64,000 nt of DNA from positions 1,488,001 to 1,552,000 of the forward strand of contig OY723298.1 of assembly GCA_963210315.1 (NCBI GenBank), read 5' to 3'. Shown piece by piece: positions 59,778 to 64,000 of this stretch. A program made the translations under genes and the position numbers. The notes below the pieces were generated by a model that ran no database searches, had not been told where the DNA came from, and worked only from the letters and a program-made list of their open reading frames with translations. How positions within the stretch are numbered: the stretch's first letter is position 1; every line of letters starts with the position of its first letter. Source of the stretch: Rhynchopus euleeides. Its lineage: Eukaryota > Euglenozoa > Diplonemea > Diplonemida > Diplonemidae.

Positions 59778-61538
59778 GCTGTGCTGCCTGCAGCTGCAGC
59801 CTCCCATGTCCTGTCTGTGTCTGATGTGAGCCCCGCTGCACTGCACCCTCTGTGTCCAGTGCCCTGTGGGCGGCGTGACTGCGCGCCAACCAACCAACCC
59901 TTTTCTTGTTTTCACCCCACTGACCACTGACACGAGGTTACTCTCTGCCTCGTCGGGCCGCTTGTGATGAGACGAGAACGGCGCCTCCCCCCACCCCCCA
60001 CCCCCCCTCCCCCCCTCCGGCCGCCTCGAGATCAGTCTCTTGCTGCTCAACTCGCCCACCCCCCTTTGCGGAGCTCTCAAGGTGCCTTGTCTCGGCACAG
60101 CATTGCCACCCCCAACCTTCCGGATTTTCATGCCCAGTCGGGTGCCTTCGCTCTGTGCCAAACTGTGACAGGTTGCCTGCTCTTTTGAGGGGTGGATCCC
60201 CATTCTGCATCCCTGAGCAAAGGCTCCCAGGCAATTTTTCCGCAGTGCTGCAGCGTCTCAGGAGGCCCTTTGCAGGTCGTTTTGTCGCCTTTTCCGGCTG
60301 GTCCCTCCCTGGTCCTCTCGTGTCTCTCGCCTTTCTTTGGCAGCAATTTGCTTGACGCATCTCCTCGACTGCGCACGTCACGCCTTTCAGATGGGCGACA
60401 CCGTCTTACTGCTTGGGCCCCCCAAACAGGCTCCTGTTTGCAGGCGCATTCTAATAATTATATTTGAGGATCCCATCCCGTTGGGGCACGTCACAGAGAA
60501 GATATCTCAGAAGCGACCTGCATATTGCAGTGGAGGGGAAGGCGGGGGGCGGTCGGCTCCCCTGTGCCCAACTGTTCCCCGGCTGTTCGGCTGTTGTGAA
60601 AATCAACGTCGCTGCCGATCGCCCCGGCCATTTCAGCATAGGCTTGCCGACAGTTCGATCCTACGGAAGCAGAGAACGGCAGGGATGTTGCCCGCTTTGT
60701 CACCTCAACGCATATTCTCTCCATCACGCTGCTGGAGCAGGACTGGGGTGCAATCCTAGACAAAACCCCTCCCTGTCTGTGAGCCCTGGTGGAGTGACTC
60801 GCCGAGTCGCGCCGAAGCAGTTGTTCTCTGTGACACCAGCACGCCGTCTCCTCCAATGCGGCGGAGATCGGCAACCTGCCAGCAAAGGAGCTCTGAAGAG
60901 GGAGCTCTGCCTTACGCCTGGCGTCCCCTTAGGTCCAGAATCTGTACGGTTTAGACCAGTTTGGGGCTTGGCGGTGTATGGCAGTTGTCACACGCGGGAG
61001 TCAGCCCACAGCTCGAATCCAACAAGTTGGCTGACAACTCGGGATGCAGTCTGAGCATCACGGCCGACCAGCGGGTATTGCGCATGACGGAGGCAACCTC
61101 CATGCCAACACAACGTGGTTTGGTAACCCAGTCAGGGTCGCCTTGACGCTGCCTCGGGCTGCTCAGGAATATGGCCGTCACCAAAGGTGTCTTTTGGGGG
61201 GCGGCTGTCTTGGGGCTTGGCGCTGCGGCTGATGAATATCCAGCCAGGGCCGAGCCCCGGCTTGGGGCCCTGGGTTTTGACGTCCTTCTCCCTCCGCAAG
61301 ACAAGGGCCTGGCGAGTGCGGCTGCTGGAACCTGGCTCGTTGCTGCCTCGTTCGCTGCAGGTCTCGCCGTGCAAACCTCTTCCGCCGCACAGCATTTGCA
61401 CAACACAGGCCGGGCAGAGGGCACGGTACAGCCTGCCCAGCGAGTGGCGGTTGGGGTATTCGATCTGTTCCTGTGTGCTCAAGCCACCCCCACTGCCTGC
61501 AGGTTTGGTTCGTGCGAGCAAGACACAGCAAGGAGAAG
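59778..61538. other. Spacer between histone array units
   Basis: I see no supported protein gene, 5S rRNA, snRNA or tRNA in this 1.76 kb. Shortly after the H2A stop are CTGCAGCTGCAG and a CACTG/CAGTG pair that could form hairpins. A diverged trace of the conserved spacer block (GGCGTGACTGCGCGCC) lies near 59871-59886. Homology to the upstream flank of the first H3 resumes at about 61497. Confidence 0.55.
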
Positions 61539-61988
61539 ATGCCGCGGTCGCAGAAGTCGCAGGGGACGCAGGGGAAAGACGGGAAGAAGCGCAAGGCGCC
61601 CGTGAAGCTGAACTACCGGCCGTCTGGGCGTGACGCGGACGGGAAGAAGAAGCCTGTGAAGGGTGGGAAGGGTGCGAAGAAGGGGGAGAAGCGGACGATG
61701 CGGTTCCACGCCGGGACCGTTGCGCTGCGTGAGATCAAGCAGCTGCAGAAGGGGACGCAGCTCCTGATCCAGAAGGCGCCCTTCCAGCGCCTCGTGCGTG
61801 AGATCATGGACACGCACAAGCAGGACCTGCGCTTCCGTGCGTCGGCTCTGGAGGCGATGCAGGAGGCGAGCGAGCAGTACCTGATCGGTGTGTTCGAGGG
61901 TGCGGTGATCCTGCAGCTGCACCGCAAGAAGAAGACGCTGGTGCAGAAGGACCTGCACTACACCATTCGCATTCGCGGGGACCTGTAG
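61539..61988 (+). CDS. Divergent histone H3, copy 2
   Basis: The encoded 149 residues match the first copy exactly and the flanks match too, from about 40 bp upstream through the 3' hairpin. The offset of 6457 bp from 55082 gives the array period at this point. Near-perfect identity of coding and spacer sequence indicates recent duplication or gene conversion between units. Confidence 0.92.
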   Translation: MPRSQKSQGTQGKDGKKRKAPVKLNYRPSGRDADGKKKPVKGGKGAKKGEKRTMRFHAGTVALREIKQLQKGTQLLIQKAPFQRLVREIMDTHKQDLRFRASALEAMQEASEQYLIGVFEGAVILQLHRKKKTLVQKDLHYTIRIRGDL

Positions 61989-62084
61989 GGTGCGTGACGT
62001 CCCGTCTTTGCCGTTGCTTGCCTTGAGTTCGTGGTAAGAGTTTGTATTGTGTGTTGTACATGTGCTGCTTCTGCTTCTGAAAAA

Positions 62085-62126
62085 CCTCGGCACCTGTGCG
62101 GCTTGCTGCCGTGCAATGTGCCGAGG
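62085..62126 (+). promoter_or_regulatory. Hairpin downstream of H3, copy 2
   Basis: Same structure and sequence as at 55628-55669. Confidence 0.5.
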
Positions 62127-62367
62127 GGCGGTGTTACCTGCCATACAGAACACGTGAAGGGGTGATGAGGTGTTCGGGAAGCACATGCTGCAGGGCCACC
62201 CCCACACCCTCCCTACCTGTCACCCTGTGACCAAGGCATGCTGCCCTGTTGTGACGCAGCCTGTGTTGTGCTGCTGCATGTTGCTCACCCTTGCCCGCAC
62301 CCTACAACCAACACGACCCGCACCCACACACCACCAGATCTACTGTAACAACACAAGCACACTCACA

Positions 62368-62706
62368 ATGCCTGCCAAGTCTACCGGGAAGTCCGTGGCG
62401 GCGAAGGGGAAGACGGAGAAGAAGACGGCGAGCTCGAAGCGCAAGGGTGCCAAGTCTGCTTCCAACCAGCGTGGGATCACGAAGGGCAGCATCCGTCGTC
62501 TGGCGCGCCGTGGTGGGTGCAAGCGTCTGGCGAGCAGCGTGTACGACGAGGCGCGCAACATCCTGCGCACCTTCGTGGAGCAGGTGATGAAGGACACGCA
62601 CGCGCTGATGGAGGTGCGTGAGAAGGCGCCCGCGAAGACGGTGCGTGTGGAGCACATCCTGTACGCCCTGAAGAAGCGTGGCCGCACCCTGTACATCGCC
62701 AAGTAA
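62368..62706 (+). CDS. Divergent histone H4, copy 2
   Basis: This gene encodes 112 residues identical to the copy at 55911 and is offset by the same 6457 bp. Unlike the first unit, no partial H4 duplicate follows; the spacer runs directly into TTTACCC and the conserved block. Confidence 0.93.
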   Translation: MPAKSTGKSVAAKGKTEKKTASSKRKGAKSASNQRGITKGSIRRLARRGGCKRLASSVYDEARNILRTFVEQVMKDTHALMEVREKAPAKTVRVEHILYALKKRGRTLYIAK

Positions 62707-62765
62707 GAGCACACGCATCTCCGTCTGTGATTGTGTCTGTGTCTGTGTTGCTGTTTACCCTTTTT

Positions 62766-62908
62766 TGCTGTTGATGGAGCCATGTCTCCGCTGAACAAAC
62801 TGCCTTTCAAGCTGTGCTGCCTGCACTTGCAGTGCGGCACAGTGGCGTGACTGCACGCCGGGTGTGGTTTGTTCTCTCGCGTTGTGGCGGTGGTGGCGTG
62901 GGAGGGGA
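62766..62908 (+). repeat. Conserved spacer block upstream of H2B, copy 3
   Basis: Matches 56656-56797 and 57948-58090 and includes the same hairpin (62814-62840). Confidence 0.7.
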
Positions 62909-63098
62909 CGAGACGGAGAACAAGACGATGAAAAGAGAGGCCAGAGTGCGGCGTGTGTCTTCTTGTTGTTGTTGCTGAAACTAGCTGGATAGCGTTGCAT
63001 GTGTTCCAGTTGTCGACTCATCCCACATCAAACACAACACCACCCACACCCAACACCCACACCCCGTGCAGTTCACCAAGCCACACATCACACACAAG

Positions 63099-63626
63099 AT
63101 GACTGCATCGTCGCCCGCGAAGTCCGGCGCCAAGCGCGGGAGGAAGCCTGCCGTTGAGGGGGAGAAGAAGCCGAAGAAGGCGTCGTTCACCAGCTACTCC
63201 CGGTACATCCACCAGCTGATGAAGGCGCAGTTCAAGACGACGAAGGGTAAGAACAGCAAGGGGAAGACGACGGAGCGTGTGAAGGTTGCGATCACGTCGC
63301 GCGGGATGGGGATCGTGAACTCGTTCGTGGTGGACCTGTTCGAGCGCCTGGCGGAGGAGGCGGGGCGTGCCAGCCAGTTCGCCGGGTCGAAGACGCTGCG
63401 CAGCGGGGCCATCATGGCGGCTGTGAAGATGCACCTGCCGGAGGGTATGGCGAACCACGCCGCTGCGGCGGGTGTGTCTGCCGTGACGCACTACACGAAG
63501 GCGCTGGAGCAGAAGCCGAGCTACCAGGCCGCACTGGCCAGGCGTGAGGAGGCTGCCAAGAACAGGAAGAAGAGGTCCCCCAAGAAGAAGCAGTCCCCCA
63601 AGAAGAAGGGGTCCCCCAAGAAGTGA
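63099..63626 (+). CDS. Divergent histone H2B with SPKK tail, copy 2
   Basis: The 175-residue protein is like the one at 57012 but with a Phe to Tyr change in SYSRYIHQ and one extra six-residue repeat in the tail (RSPKKKQSPKKKGSPKK), so three SPK motifs instead of two. Loop insertion and core are unchanged. The length difference shows that the SPKK repeat expands or contracts between array units. Confidence 0.92.
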   Translation: MTASSPAKSGAKRGRKPAVEGEKKPKKASFTSYSRYIHQLMKAQFKTTKGKNSKGKTTERVKVAITSRGMGIVNSFVVDLFERLAEEAGRASQFAGSKTLRSGAIMAAVKMHLPEGMANHAAAAGVSAVTHYTKALEQKPSYQAALARREEAAKNRKKRSPKKKQSPKKKGSPKK

Positions 63627-63683
63627 ACGTGAGCTGATCTTGTTGTGGTTGTGTGTGTGTCTGTTGTTTGTCTGACAAACGCA

Positions 63684-63715
63684 GTGCCGCCCTGCTCTCT
63701 TGCAGTGTGCGGCAT
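63684..63715 (+). promoter_or_regulatory. Hairpin downstream of H2B, copy 2
   Basis: Same structure as at 57579-57610. Confidence 0.5.
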
Positions 63716-63922
63716 TGCGGGCAGTACTGGCTGCCGGATGTGTGCCTTGGATGTTGTATGCCGACTGTTGGCTGTGTGACTCCACGTCCACTGGCGAGGT
63801 GAGTGCGTGCCCCCCTTCCCACCCTTGCATATTGTGCAATGCATTTGACTGTGCCAGCCTGTGTTGCCAGCATCTACTGCTTTGTGTGTATTGTCTTGTG
63901 CACACAGGTGACAGGTACAAAC

Positions 63923-64000
63923 ATGAAGGAGTTGGTGCTGAAATCCAGGAAGGACATCAGCAACGATGAACGCACACGTAGGAAGAGGGCGAAGTACACC
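63923..64000 (+). CDS. Arg-rich H2B-like histone, cut by window end
   Basis: The first 26 codons (MKELVLKSRKDISNDERTRR and following) match the start of the gene at 58210, then diverge. It follows the H2B gene by 296 bp, without the extra segment of about 400 bp present in the first unit. The rest lies beyond the window. Confidence 0.7.
   Translation, partial: MKELVLKSRKDISNDERTRRKRAKYT

Noticed and set aside
59778-61538. 5S rRNA, snRNA or spliced-leader gene in the histone spacer
   Set aside because: I looked for conserved 5S, U1, U2, U4, U5 and U6 sequences and found none. A diverged or leader RNA gene cannot be excluded by eye.

Overview
The window is nuclear DNA of a unicellular eukaryote. 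It is GC-rich, carries many C or G homopolymer runs outside genes, has spliceosomal introns, and encodes eukaryotic proteins: core histones, ribosomal protein eS30, a UTP15-type nucleolar WD40 protein, GDP-mannose 4,6-dehydratase, an EF-hand protein and a GT61-type glycosyltransferase. The lineage cannot be fixed from the sequence. Three traits point to an unusual protist. Every supported gene lies on the + strand across the whole 64 kb. All nine introns found start with GTATG and end in CAG. All four core histones are extremely divergent. One-way gene arrays and odd histones are known in Euglenozoa and in dinoflagellate relatives, but placement there is inference only.

Layout. From 2.2 to 17.1 kb lies a secreted or membrane-protein region. 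It holds three copies of a short Cys-rich single-pass membrane protein, a ubiquitin-like plus DUF4116-like protein, a GT61-like glycosyltransferase and a very large multi-pass receptor-like protein with a PDZ-like domain. A duplicated block of about 600 bp, spanning a 3' flank and a promoter, follows each Cys-rich gene and now lies upstream of three different genes. At 17.18-18.33 kb is a foldback/MITE-type element with terminal inverted repeats of about 360 bp. At 18.9-23.8 kb is a tyrosine-recombinase retrotransposon (DIRS/VIPER-like; order gag-like, recombinase, reverse transcriptase/RNase H). From 23.8 to 28.2 kb is gene-poor DNA with short inverted-repeat elements.

From 28.2 to 54.2 kb is a housekeeping stretch: eS30, a multi-pass membrane protein, an arginase-family protein, a three-exon EF-hand protein, a very large protein with two degenerate nucleotide-cyclase-like domains, cobalamin-independent methionine synthase, GDP-mannose 4,6-dehydratase (five exons) and UTP15 (three exons). 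A second non-autonomous terminal-inverted-repeat element lies at 49.2-50.4 kb.

From 55 kb to the end is a tandem histone array, with unit order H3, H4, (partial H4), H2B, Arg-rich H2B-like, H2A, then H3, H4, H2B and a cut-off H2B-like gene. The histones have replaced N-terminal tails, SPKK-type C-terminal tails, and matching lysine-rich insertions in the L2 loop of H2A and the L1 loop of H2B, the two loops that lie side by side in the dimer. Several of the genes are followed by a GC-rich hairpin in place of the animal histone stem-loop. This histone set, the recombinase retroelement and the Cys-rich family with its shared promoter block are the most interesting parts of the window.
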